This document shows positions 52,384-63,985 of a stretch of 64,000 nt of DNA, one piece after another. Every line of letters begins with the position of its first letter. Position 1 is the first letter of the stretch. Made by a program: the position numbers and the translations under genes. The DNA comes from Spirodela intermedia (taxonomy: Eukaryota; Streptophyta; Magnoliopsida; Alismatales; Araceae), in assembly GCA_902729315.2 (NCBI GenBank), contig LR746272.1:744001-808000 (forward strand), written 5' to 3'. The notes beneath the pieces are model-generated. The model was not told the DNA's origin. It worked only from the letters and a program-made list of their open reading frames with translations, and ran no database searches.

Positions 52384-53050
52384 GGAAGGGAAGAAGAAGG
52401 GAGGAGCTCAGGTCGGTGATCTCCCCCTCTGCTCGTCTTCACCTCTCTGGGAGATCTCTGAACCACGACCGGCGCACGAGGAGGAAGAAACTTGCCACGA
52501 AGGGAGGAGACGCGAAGGGTAGCCACGTGTGATTTGAATCCGAACCTGAGAATCTGATTGGAGGACACTCCCGGAGCAAACGCCAGGCAACGTACTCCGT
52601 TGAAGATGAGACCGACACGGAACTCGCACGTGTTCCACGGAGCGAGCGAGAGAGAGAGGGAGAGGGAGAGGGAGAGAGAGAGTGGGTCCAATTTTATTAT
52701 GTATTTATTTTGTATTTATTTATCCCCCACGGCGGCCACGCATTCTCGGAGTCATTCGGAGCCAGACGTTGGGAACCCGGATGAGGTTCCGTCGCTAGCT
52801 GACGTGGCATACATCGTGGCAATGAGGCCAGCTCATTAGTGACGTGGCCAGACCTCGATCTGACACGATTACTATGGGCCCCAGATTCGCCAGCTAAGTG
52901 GATCCAACGGACGGCCTCCAGCCATCCATATCTGACGGTCAAGGACGCCCGCGCGGTCATCGACGGATCAACGTTATCCACTTCTACTCGGCCATCTTCC
53001 CCGCCGCTGCTGCTGCTCTTCTTCTTCCTCATCCTCCGACGGGGGGTCGA
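52384..53050. promoter_or_regulatory. shared upstream region of PAA2 and YLMG1
   Basis: The start codons of PAA2 (minus) and YLMG1 (plus) are 724 bp apart, including the CT leader. The region holds the CT/GA tract at 52645-52682 and an A/T-rich stretch near 52690-52725. No gene was seen inside it. Confidence 0.5.
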
Positions 53051-53963
53051 ATGGCTCCTCTTCCCCATGCTCCGGCGGCGAAGGAGACCACGGACGGGAG
53101 GCCGCCGCTGCCGATAGGTGACTGCCTCATCTCGTCGGCGCTCCGGCACATTCCCATGCCCTCCTCCGCCGCTCGCCGGCGGCCGGCAAAGCCGCCGCTC
53201 GCCGCCCTCGTGGGGGAGCTCTGGGGCTTACACGCCGCCATGGCCGCCGCCTTGGAGCGGAGCTGCCGGGCGGTGGCCGCGGCTGTCGTCGGCGACGGCC
53301 TCCTCGCTACTGTCCTCCGCATTCCGGCCGAATTCCAGCGCTTCTGCCAGGTAAAACCCTCCTCCTCCTCCTCCTCCTCCGGGCAGAGCCTGATCTCACT
53401 TCGTTTTCAGGTGAACTGCAGGAGCTCCGCCTCCCCGAGTTCCCTCTCGGCGCAGGGCTTCGCCGCCGTGCTGCCGGGGGACTCGGTAGCGGGCCTCGTG
53501 GTAGCCAACGGCATCACAAACTTCTTGAACATCTACAACACCCTGCTCGTGGTCCGGCTGGTGCTGACCTGGTTCCCCAACGCTCCTCCGGCCGTGGTCG
53601 CCCCTCTCAGGTACGCCGCCGCCGCTGCCGCTGCCCAGCCGCCACCGGTGGCTCCGATCGCTGAAGATTGAATTTTGGTGCAGCACTCTCTGCGATCCCT
53701 ACCTGAACATCTTCCGAGGGATCATCCCGCCGGTAGGGGGGCTGGATCTTTCGCCGATTCTGGCCTTCCTGGTGCTGAACGCCTTCCAGAGCACGGCGGC
53801 CGCGCTACCTGTTGAGCTGCCCTCCGCCGGTGGCGTCTCCTGTTCTGCGGCGGCGGCGCCGCCGATGAGCCTCACGACGATGCAGGAGAAGTGGGTGAGG
53901 AGGATCTGCCGGAGGAGAGCTAAGAGTGATGGCGCTGGCGAGCAGGCCACAGGCCAGGACTGA
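53051..53963 (+). CDS. YLMG1: YLMG1-type YggT-family plastid protein
   Basis: Three exons, 53051-53350, 53411-53610 and 53684-53963, give 259 residues. The Ala/Arg-rich first about 70 residues resemble a transit peptide. The YggT core (about residues 125-210) includes GITNFLNIYNTLLVVRLVLT, WFPNAPP, STLCDPYLNIFRG and PPVGGLDLSPILAFLVLNAF, with two hydrophobic spans. In Arabidopsis, YLMG1 proteins affect the spread of chloroplast nucleoids. The related CCB3 helps assemble cytochrome b6f, but the NFLNIYNT and CDPYLNIFRG wording here fits YLMG1 better. The C-terminal tail (ALPVELPSAGG onward) is longer and Arg-rich. GC content is high in all exons. Both introns are under 80 bp. Confidence 0.9.
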
Positions 53964-54333
53964 GAAAGAGGAACTCCGAGGCTTTTGTTGCTGCCGTTGC
54001 TTCCAAAGGAATGTGTTTTCTGCATTCTTTGATACACTAATGGAGTCTGAGTGACCCAATTTGATGTTTCTAGTCTCTCTCTTCCCTGTGCAAAATCTAC
54101 GACGTTCTAAACATGGTCCGCATCAAATGGAACAAAATCATCGAAGAACTCTTTGACTTTTTTCTCTCTCAAAAAAAATAAAAACAAGTTAGAACAGCAA
54201 AGAACATAGAGGATAGCACAAAACATTTATACACCCAAATGGGTTCCTTGTTGTGCGGAGAAATATCTCAAAATATATAACATTTTTACATTTGAAGAGA
54301 GAGAGAGTTCAGAAGAAAGAAAGATGAGTAAGC
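53964..54333. other. convergent intergenic region
   Basis: 370 bp between the stops of YLMG1 and the GNAT gene. It is AT-rich with a short GA run near 54297-54306. No gene was recognised. Confidence 0.6.
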
Positions 54334-56855
54334 TTAACAGTTCAAGCGCATCAGGCACTTCTGTTCTCCCAGGGGGTGAGAAGGGGCGAGCTCGATCACC
54401 TGTACAGTGGTTTACATGGGAAATCAGACGAACCAGACCTACAGAATCTGCGGGATTAACACCTGTACAGGGGATAGTGGGGGCTGCTCACCTGGAATCC
54501 CAGCTTCGCATATAGCTTCTGGGCTGCTGCATTCTCTCTATCCACATGCACAAATATCTGGTCAACACCTGCCATTTGAGCATCCGGCATATATAATGTA
54601 TCATTTATAAAGTTTGGCCAGGATTCCCAAAGCAGAGAGCCAAACCAATTGGAGTACCATCTGATTTCGCAGCTTCAATGGCTAGGTAGAGCATGTTGCT
54701 GCCAATCCCTTGTCGGCGTGCACATTTTGCGACACACAGGTTTGCTATGTAGCCATACCTGGCGCCATCTCCTCTGTAGACGTTAGAGAAGAAATTTGTC
54801 GCTCGTTCCTGTTGTTGGAGAAGGAACACGCACAAAGCATCAGTCATGTTATTGGCAACGAGGTAAAATAATCGAGCTTAATTGGTAGAAGCTCCTTGGG
54901 ACGTAACCGTACACCGGGATATGTCTCTCCACGTAAGAGAAAGCGTACGCTTATGTCCAGAGATCCGACAACACTGTTCAGTACGGTCCGCTTCACGTCC
55001 TTCTCTCCTCTCTTTACCTGGCTTTGTTGAAAATATCAGAAAAACACATTGATTCACCTCGTATATTCGGCGAAAATAGACGACCCACAGTAGCACCATC
55101 TCATATAACATTTATCTCTAAATTTCCCAGGCAATAATATGTTCATCAGAAGATGTAAAACATTGATTTCCAGAGATTATCCGTGTAAATCGCCAGTTTA
55201 ACTAAAATTTGATAGTTCTTGCAAACGAAAGGAGTAATTATGAAAATGGTATAGGGAATGAAGATTAAAAGGAGCGCCATGTATTTCTTGCTCCATGTCA
55301 GCGTTCCAACGCAAAAGGTTTCCTCAATTGGGTTTGCAGTACTCAACAATTTCAAGAGAAAATTGAGTGTGCTCCATCTTAAAACCAACCAGGCCAGAGC
55401 TATCGAGTTCTGGTGGACTCTTCGTCACCTTCCTGTATGATCATCAGTCAAAAATTTGAAGACGAATACTGCACCGCCCATGAAACGACTGAATGGGTGA
55501 CTGAAACTAATTGCTTGCAATTTCAGGAGGATGCACAGAACCATACCACAACGATGCAAGTGCACTTTTCTGCATTCTGTTCGCTGCACCTTCTCTTTAA
55601 TGCAGCAAATTCCTGAAACAAAACGAGAAAACCTGGTCATTAGTAGATAGGAAAAAAAGAAAAAAAACCACCCAAGGGCCACTTCATGGAATAATGGCAA
55701 CAGAAACCTCTGCAAGACAAAACCATCTCCAAGATCTCATTGATGAAACTGATGTCAAGGTTATTCTCATTGTGTTGTGATGCTTTAGAGATGGCAACGT
55801 CTACTTGTGGATTTAATGGTTACTCACGCACACTGGCTTTTCTTCAGATATGATCATCTCGAATATTGAAGACTTTGCGAATTCTGGCTAATCCTGTGTC
55901 TTTGAGAACTGAGTTCCTTTTATCAGTGATATGATTTGTTAAATAGAACGGAAAAGATGATGCACGATGATCACCTGCTCGGCGAACTTCTTCTTATAGT
56001 TCTTTACGTACCTGCAGGCGAGACTCATTGGAATCAGCATTCCTTCGACTAATATTCTATAAAAATGTCAACTAAAGGACTTGGAAATGGGCAGTATATG
56101 AAGAAAAAAGGTGTACAATTAGACTTGTGCTCCAGTGATCATTACACTAACCGCAAATAAGGTTGATCCTCCCAATGACTTTCAGCCCTTAGCCATGATG
56201 CCGTCTAGCATGAACCAGAACATTGAAATTTCAAGATCTTCAAAGAGATTTAATGATTGAATCCATGCCTAAACTACAATGTGTGAAGATAAGGAAAGAA
56301 GAGCTTAAAATTACAATCTAAGATTCGAGCTCAGCTATAAGTCTTGTGTTGATGGAGAGTCTCACCCAGAGTTCCTCCTCTAACAAGGCCTCCCGGGCGA
56401 CGAAACGTCCAAAGACTCTCTTGAGCCTGCATCTGCTTTCCAGGTCAAGGGGCTGTAGCCTATCCAAGCGGAGGTCAGCATGGGTGGATTTTCCGAGAAG
56501 GGAAGCCAAAGATGGATTATAAGTCCCCGGCGAGGTCTCATTGTCGCCTCCTTTCTGCGGACGGGAAAACATCGAAGAATCTCCCCTGAAAAATAGAATA
56601 AACCGGTTAAACCCACGCAAATCCCCGTGCATTGGTTAACCTCCGCGGCATCCCTGAATACGTCAGGCCGTGGAAGAAGACGACCATGTTTCATGCACCC
56701 CCGACGAACCAATAGATGCGAAACGTAGCCCTCCCAACGACGAGACTCCTTGTAACTCACATCGAGACGAAGATCCCCCGGCTCGGCGGCCGGAACCCGT
56801 ATCGGCGTCCGGGGACTCCCCGGAGAGCAGATGGCCGGGGAACGGCCACAGCCAT
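54334..56855 (-). CDS. GNAT-family N-acetyltransferase, probably plastid-targeted
   Basis: Nine in-phase exons, 56761-56855, 56366-56585, 56152-56204, 55975-56011, 55547-55612, 54913-55017, 54658-54808, 54492-54568, 54334-54399, give 289 residues. The Arg/Pro-rich start MAVAVPRPSALRGVPGRR looks like a transit peptide. The conserved order is DRLQPLD, FGRFVAREALLEEELW, TASWLRAESHWED, YVKNYKKKFAEQEFAALKRR, VLNSVVGSLDISVRFLL, then the acetyl-CoA motif RRQGIG (residues 223-228) after YIANLCVAK, and FVHVDRENAAAQKLYAKLGF. By memory it fits the Arabidopsis At2g06025/At4g28030 type, plastid GNATs with N-terminal and lysine acetylation activity; which of the two was not settled. The start at 56855 was chosen because its exon joins exon 2 in phase, while longer upstream frames do not. 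Confidence 0.87.
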
Positions 56856-57798
56856 CACCGCCCCTCCTCTCCTTCGGCTCCCGAAGTAAATCAGAAACCA
56901 GTAGGAAGCCCTTCAGACCTCGAACTCGGGGATGATGCTGCTGATTATCCTCCTCAGAGGAGCTCCTCCATGGCCACGATGACCACGAGCAGAGTTCCGA
57001 GCTTTTAAATCCCTCTCCCAACTGACGAGGAAGGGTGGTCTTGTACATTTGACATTTTTACCCTCTTCCAATCTGTTTTACTTCTTATAATGTTAAGTAA
57101 TTATCAATACATTTTAAGGTAAATATGTAATAAACCAACCGGTTACCACCCCTCCCTACAAGAGTGTACCAGAATGCGCCACGTAGGATCACGAGGAGCC
57201 CGTCACCGGGCCCATCAGACGGTGATCTGTTGAGATCCTTGGATAGGAGACGAATCGACGAGAGCGATTGACGGCTGCGATTGTATGTAAATCCATCCTA
57301 GTGGTCCACCGAAGGCGTTGACAAGTTTTGCTCTGGGAAGTCGCGCGTTTGGAAGCGATTCCGTTACTTCCGTCCATCTTTCTCGCACCGCTGCGCTTCC
57401 GCCTGAACTTCCTCTCCGCCGCGCTCCGCGGGTACTTCGCCTGGAAGGCGGCGGCTCCGGCGATTTGATCACGGAAAAATCGGACACGAGTTCTGGGTGG
57501 GTGTTGGTGGGCACAGCGAACGGAACGTACCTTGTGGAGGAGTCTGGTTTACAACAGAGCCCATCACTCGACTTGCCCCCCCAAGATCGCTCTTTTAGCC
57601 TCCAAATCTTTTAGAGAGAGAGAGAGAGACCAATCCATCATCATCAACCTTTTGCCGCAGACCAACAACAGATGACTGAAACGACTGAAAGTACAGGAGG
57701 ATTCCACTGGTCCAAAGAATGGCAGGGGGCGATCTTGCAGGATCAAGTTTTCAACAAGATACATTCCAAACTAAGAGAACGATTCTGAATTCGTCCCC
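56856..57798. other. intergenic region between the GNAT gene and the GPI-anchored protein gene
   Basis: 943 bp. It holds the GNAT upstream region and the 3' end of the next minus-strand gene. A GC-rich stretch at about 57330-57560 has open frames on both strands, up to 99 residues, but none is recognisable and no splice partners were found. A GA run is at 57613-57629. Confidence 0.5.
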
Positions 57799-60278
57799 TC
57801 ACAAGCCGAGACTGTAAAACAGAGCCACCATGATCCCGGGAAGCAGAAGGCTCCAGAGGCGGAGACGGCCCAGGGCGGCGGCGGCGCCGCTGCAGTCGTC
57901 GTTGGCGCCGCTGAAGCACCCGGGTCTCACCGTCTTCGGCGCGCCGTCGTCCAAGACGAAGGTGGCGTTGGACTTTCCCCCGCTGAACAGGATGCACCAG
58001 AAGTAGGGCGACCCGCCGTCGGTTCCGCTGACGGCGGCGCCGACCTGGGTGTGATTCTTGCTGTAGAGGATCTCCAGGCTCCCGCTGTTGTGTATCAGGA
58101 TGTCGGAGAAGGCCTGCGACGGAGTGACGTAGTTGGTCTGGCAGCCGAGCAACCTTCCAGTGAGAGGGGCGAGGGTCGATGCCACGACCCCACAGGCGGG
58201 AGCGAAAGTGTCTGCAAAGTTGGAGTTGGCGGGTTTCTTCCCACTGGCGCCGACGTCGCCGCATTGACCTTCGTAGGCCTTGATGTATTGGAGAGCAAGG
58301 CAGCCGAGGCCAGGGTTGGCGATGAGGACGCTGGACTTGTGGGCGCTGCGATTGCTGTTGATGGCCGCCACGAGATCATCGGCTGGATTACCTGTTGCAG
58401 AGGAGCAGAAGAGAATGAGGTCCATTGTTTCGTCTGCCGGCCGGTCATGGCAGGCAAGTGGCTTATTTCTCTTCCGACTGAAGCTGTTCCTCCACGAATT
58501 TAGGATGTCGTCTCTTCCAAGATTTGCACCCAGAAGAATAAAAAACAAAATTTGGGGTAGGGAAAGGTGTGGGAATACTCCGATGCATTAACCAAACAAG
58601 AATTTATATGCCCACCCCCCCAATCGGGTTTTCTAAAAGCATCACCTTTATATGTATATATAAACATATATATATAGTGTGTAAGATGATATCACTCATG
58701 GTCTCAGGTTTCAACAATGAGAGTAGGGAGGGAAAAGATGAATGCGCAGGAAAGCAATTTTTATCCAAAGCAGACGCTGTGAGTCTCATGAATGCTGAAG
58801 AAGATCCGTGGTAGCTATGAGCCTCATGTTCAATAATAGCATGTTTCAATGCCCAAACGATGATAATATGTCGTAGCATGCGTTTCATGTGAGTACAGAA
58901 TCTATGCAGATAGGGGTATAGATTCAGTTCACAAACAAAAAAATAGCAGAATCTGATTCGCTCCCCCATGCAGTGATAAAATAGGTCACAACTTAGCAAT
59001 AAAGGGAAAGGTGAATCTGTGAGTGTAACTGTAAATGTGCAAGGCCAGATGAACGCCAATGATGTTGATGTGCTTCAACATCACCTGGTCATCAAGACCG
59101 ACGATGTCCCTACTATAAGGCAACTTTCTGAAGATTCACAAGTGATACAGTCCATCTTCATCAGAATGCACAAGATTTGATCTGTTTCAATCCCTGTAAA
59201 TTTAATCTGAGAGGCAGAGATCAATGAGTTATGTTTACCCCAACGCAGTGGAGGAAAATTCAAAGTTGTTCCCAGATAATCTCCACTTCAGTCACACACT
59301 TATCACACTCATGACTTCTTCCTTATGGTGATCCAGCTGAACAGTCAGGAACAGTCCGTCCGATTCAGGCCTGAGGAAAATCAAGTTTCTACCGAAGGCA
59401 CAACCGTCAAGTGGGGGTACAAAAATTGTGCAATTTTTGGTGAATCTTCTAAGAAGTAGAAGAAAGTGTGATAATAACGAGATGGCCTTACTATTCAATT
59501 AGAAGATGTATGGAAGCCATAGTAGGTGGATTCTGTGATCACTGACTGAGTGATCTGGAGATCCAACACCATGACTGAATCAAAGTTTATGAAAGATCTT
59601 AGAGGAAAAGTGCAAATCTTACAATGAGCGTGTCATTTGTGAGCAATGAGAAAATCTGATTGAATAAGTGGATCAAGAGTCATTGCTTCCCTAGGTAATG
59701 GAATGCAACATCATTCATTGTAAGATCGCAGTGGACGCACCAGGAGGGATTCGCGTGCAGGATCTGAGGAGGAAACCCCTTATACGAAGAGAGGAAGAAT
59801 ATTTCCTCTCCTATCGAAGATGAAATCAACGTCAACCTATCTCACGCCGACATCTGAGAATGATGCCAGGAAGCCAACCTGTAGGCTCCGAACGCGACCG
59901 GGATTTAGATATTTACCTCTGCACACCAACACAAACGGAAGGACAAGATCCTGCGCAGGAAAATCGAATCCCACCTGGCACAAAATACCTCATCCGGTGG
60001 AAAGCATTACAAGACCACGGAAGCCACAGAAAAACGATGCAGCGTCCCCGGAATCAACTGGACGCATTGCATTCTACTGCTTTCCATACCGCCGGGGCTG
60101 CAGTATCGGTGAGCAAGGCAGACCGCAGAAACTAATCTACGAAGTTTATCCATCATCTCGTTCTATCTGCAAAATACGAACGGAATCTGAGCTCACCCTT
60201 GCTATCCGCCGCACAAACCGTCGCGAGGATCACGAAGGCGACTGCGAGGACGGCGGAGATCGCCATTGCCCGTACCAT
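57799..60278 (-). CDS. secreted, probably GPI-anchored plant glycoprotein of unknown function
   Basis: Two exons, 60197-60278 and 57799-58391, split by a 1.8-kb intron and joined in phase within SKG|NPADDLV, give 224 residues. The signal peptide is MVRAMAISAVLAVAFVILAT-like. The mature domain has a regular set of cysteines (GLGCLALQYI, EGQCGDVG, APACGV, LLGCQTNY, PYFWCILFSG, RPGCFSG, DDCSGA) and N-glycosylation sites (NRS, NHT, NAT). It ends in small residues (SGAAAA) and a hydrophobic tail (LWSLLLPGIMVALFYSLGL), the pattern of a GPI-anchor signal. It loosely resembles the uncharacterised GPI-anchored group that includes At5g19230/At5g19250 (INxxR start), but I cannot confirm the family. No function is known to me. 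Confidence 0.82.
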
Positions 60279-63200
60279 TGCCCCCGTCCAAGAGCTTCTG
60301 ATCCAAGCGAAGCGTCTCGGGGGAGAGAGAGTCAGAAAAGGGAGACAGAGGCGGGAGAGTGGTAATGGAGTAGGTAAACTAAATGTCCATATGATTTAAG
60401 TGATTAACGTTTTTGCCATTACGTAGAACGGTAAGATCTTGACGGCCACCGACAAAGGAGAGAGCAAATACGTAATTCGACATTCAGCCAATAAGGACCG
60501 TCAGATGTGCCGACACGATCGATTCCCCGAAATCGAGGCCGCCTGATTCGAAAAGACCACGTATGCTACAGATACTGGAGCATTGATCGAACGGCTCGCG
60601 ATGGCGAATAGTGAGTAAGAAGTCTCAACCTGCAAGGACCACTCCTGACAGGGAGTTCGACGGTTGACCTCTCAAACCAAACGTGGGATAGATTATGAAT
60701 TCCACGTCACCTTGTGACTTCGTCCGAAAGCTTAGGCTTTATTTATTTTTCTACTTCATATTTATAATAATGCATAATCTCCTTGTCCAATAATAAAATT
60801 AATTAAGTACCTTCTATTTTATTACTATTATTATTTTAAAAAGGAATTTCGCATAAATAGATAATACCCTATTTTTGTACTTAATCAAGTCGTCAAAATG
60901 TGTATTAATTGTTAATACTTACTTTGGTTAGTTTTCAATGGACTAAAGCCTCATAGTGATAAAGAAAAATATATTTGGGCTTGAAAAGAAAGTGGGCTAC
61001 TCTATAACAAAGAGCCATTACGGCCCAAATCAAGATCAGCCCACTCTTCGAGTCACTGTTGAATCAAGGTGCTAGGATTTTGAGATGAAATCCTTCAACC
61101 CCTTCTTAACAATGTCCGAATTTTTCTGTCCTCGATTGAATGTGACGGTTGAAGTGTTCTAAGTTAATTTCAATATTTTTATGCCTTTTGTGGTGGAAAT
61201 TGATTAATCGTGGGTGTGCCTACAATATGATTTACTAAGGAATATCTAAATTATTAAGTATTGAGGGATTAATATAGGCTTATTCTAGTATTGTAAACAC
61301 TACAGTAGTGAAATTAAAGTTATCACCTAGGAAGTGGACATAGGCTAAAGGGTTTGGGTCAATTTTTTATAAAACTTAAGTACAACAAGTGTTTTCTTCT
61401 ATGTCCTCCCTCTGATATATTAGATTTACTTAGGAGAATAATTATGTTACACAAACTTAAATAATAATAAAAATATTATTATAATTGTATGTTTAGATTA
61501 GGAGACAATTGAAATATTCTCCTCTTGATTCATCTTGCTCATGAACTAGGGACCTACTATGATGTCAATGCATGTTATCATTATGTCCTACTAAGGTCTC
61601 TTTCGTGCTGGTTTTTAACATCATTTTGGGCACAAGAGCCTGAGCTTCAGTAGGGTAACTCCTCAACCTTAATGGACCAAGCTTTCAAAACTAATAAATA
61701 AATTCTTTTTGTGGCCTTTGAGGAAACCATATAAAATCCAGATAGTCAAGTTTGCCACTAATTATGCATTGATTTTCTACAAAGATTATCTTGCCACAAA
61801 AATGGTAATCTCATACATTAAATTGAGGCAAGATAAAAAAATATGACATTTGATAATTTAAATAAATCATTATTTAATCATGATCATGCAATTGATCTTA
61901 TCAAATTTGTCATTTTGGTTTGAGGTGAATTTACTTTAATATCTTGATGTATCAGAAAAATATTATAGAATTTTGAACTCAACAAGTATGATATTTTAAC
62001 TCATGAATAAATTACTCTTATTTTGCTGTTATTACTTATAAACATACAAGATTGATTCATAATAACCAAACCACCACAATATGAATCATATGAATAAGGC
62101 TTAATACTATCTATGGCCACGGAAGTGTATCAAACTCTTTCAAGGATGGGAAGTTACTAACTTAGTGATAATAAACCTCAACATTGTAAGTAAATTTCTT
62201 ACAAAGTTAAACTTGTGATTTGATATATTATTATTTTACATATTTACCTGACCTTAAATATATTTATAAATGCAACAATGAAACATTTAGATAAATGCCC
62301 AAAGTTTTCTATTACTTTTTATTTTGCCAAATTTGTGTTTTACATCTTCGTGTAAGAATTAGGTAGACTTAGGGAGTTGACTCATTCTCAAGTCGAAGGT
62401 GCAGTAGTACAATATATAATGGGAAGAAGATAATGTGTTATACTACCTACAACTAGACATTAGTAGTTGACTCGTTAAAATTATGTTTTCAACATTAAAA
62501 AAATATTTATTGAAAAATCACCTTATCAATAACCTACATAATAACAAAATGAATAATCAACTCTCCATTAAAAAAATTACATATTTTCTGGAGTATTTAA
62601 CCATTTAATTTTTTCAAAGAAGTGTATGCATATACTTTTATGTATTTATCCTATGGAAGTTATTAACTACTCGACATCATTACTTTTTTAAGTGACATAG
62701 GTGTATGAACATTCATTTATTAATTGTTTACATTTTATTACTGGTAGTATTTAGCCTCACTAAATGTCATTATTTTGACATTGAAACGGTAAGCCCTCTT
62801 AGTAATGTGAATTTGTAATGACTACATTGGCTAAAAGATGCTAGATATTTGTGAGCTAGATAAGACATTTTTAATGTTCAAGAATTATGCTAAAAAGATT
62901 TAGTAGAACTAAAAGATGTAGTACTCAAAAGAGTGGAGTAAGTCGAGTAGTTTGAACCTCTATAAATATGTATGAAAAATCATAGTTTTGGTTAGAAAGA
63001 TCATCTCACCTCTTAGTTCTACTTATAGCCTCTTTAAAGCTAGATATTATGCTTCCTAGCATTATAGGACAAAATATGCAAAATAAATGAACTACTATTT
63101 TTGTAAAAATTTGAAGCAAAGTTATAAATATTTATAATTAATTTTCAAACTAATGTTTGCATCAAGTGCTATTATATGAGTACTTGAAATAACCAATAAG

Positions 63201-63894
63201 CTATGAATCACATAGGCCAATCTTTACAAATCATGCACTAATTCTCTATTACTAAGTGTTAACTTCTTGTGAATTCAAGCTAAGATGCATAAAATAGTAA
63301 CAAAAAATGTGGAAAAAAATGAGTTATTGAAGAAGAGACATCTTACCATTGACAAGTTGTTCAAGTTATAAGAGAGCCCTCAAATGCAAAATCATGAGAA
63401 TTCCCAAAATTTGAAAATTTTCCAATCATGAAGTTATTATCTCTAACACTTATAGTCATAGTTAGCTCCACCAAGTTTCACTAGATTCTGTTCCTCGATT
63501 AATTTTCTATTAAATATGAATTATTAAGATATTGTGTTATTGGTCTAAGGACATTTATTTTCATCCCTAAAGAAGAGTACCTCTCCATCATATCAAGAGC
63601 ATGAGAAATTAACATATCGGTTTGAAAAACTTGATTAATGCTCTCATATATGTTTCAATGTATATGCATGCATCTGATAACATGTGCATCAACTAATGCC
63701 ATTTTAGGGTGAATTTATAAACCATTATTTTGTTTGATTAAATCATTTTTTTATTCCATTCCACTGTGGAAATATTTGAGCAAAACTTTCTAAAACTGGA
63801 AATATTAATTTTTAAGAAGTTAATAAAATATTTTAATAAGTTGAATCCGTGACAAAATGGAGGTATTTTAGAATACCTCTTTTCTTCTCTCTCT
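60279..63894. other. AT-rich intergenic DNA
   Basis: 3.6 kb. The first about 450 bp are of mixed composition and should hold the promoter of the GPI-anchored protein gene. From about 60720 the sequence becomes strongly AT-rich, with no long open frame and no recognisable transposon domain or LTR. I see no gene in it. Confidence 0.6.
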
Positions 63895-63985
63895 TCTTCT
63901 CTCCCTCTAGCCAACCTCGAATCCATGACCTCGTTTGGGAATGGTCAACCCCACCCACTCGGCCACGAAGAGGCTGGCAATGAAG
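63895..63985 (-). repeat. tRNA-like sequence, possible SINE head
   Basis: On the minus strand an A-box match TGGCCGAGTGG (63955-63965) is followed by a weaker B-box-like GGATTCGAGG (63915-63924). The two span about 51 bp, the spacing of an internal RNA polymerase III promoter. The sequence between cannot fold into a proper tRNA, so a tRNA-Ser/Leu-derived SINE or relic is more likely than a functional tRNA. The window ends before its boundary can be seen. Confidence 0.35.

Noticed and set aside
51704-52522. Plus-strand frame of 272 residues, one of the longest in the window
   Set aside because: Antisense of PAA2 exon 1 and its CT-rich leader. The minus-strand frame carries the conserved metal-binding domain.
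52898-53671. Single 257-residue frame covering YLMG1 exons 1 and 2
   Set aside because: It starts upstream of the real ATG and reads through two introns, losing the conserved STLCDPYLNIFRG. The spliced model from 53051 keeps it.
55860-55920. Candidate GNAT exon reading EFAKSSIFEMI
   Set aside because: The exon at 55547-55612 reads EFAALKRRC and fits the family better. Using both would duplicate the segment.
56380-57048. 222-residue minus-strand frame upstream of and over GNAT exon 2
   Set aside because: It crosses the first GNAT intron and reads exon 2 in the wrong frame. The frame with FGRFVAREALLEEELW is correct.
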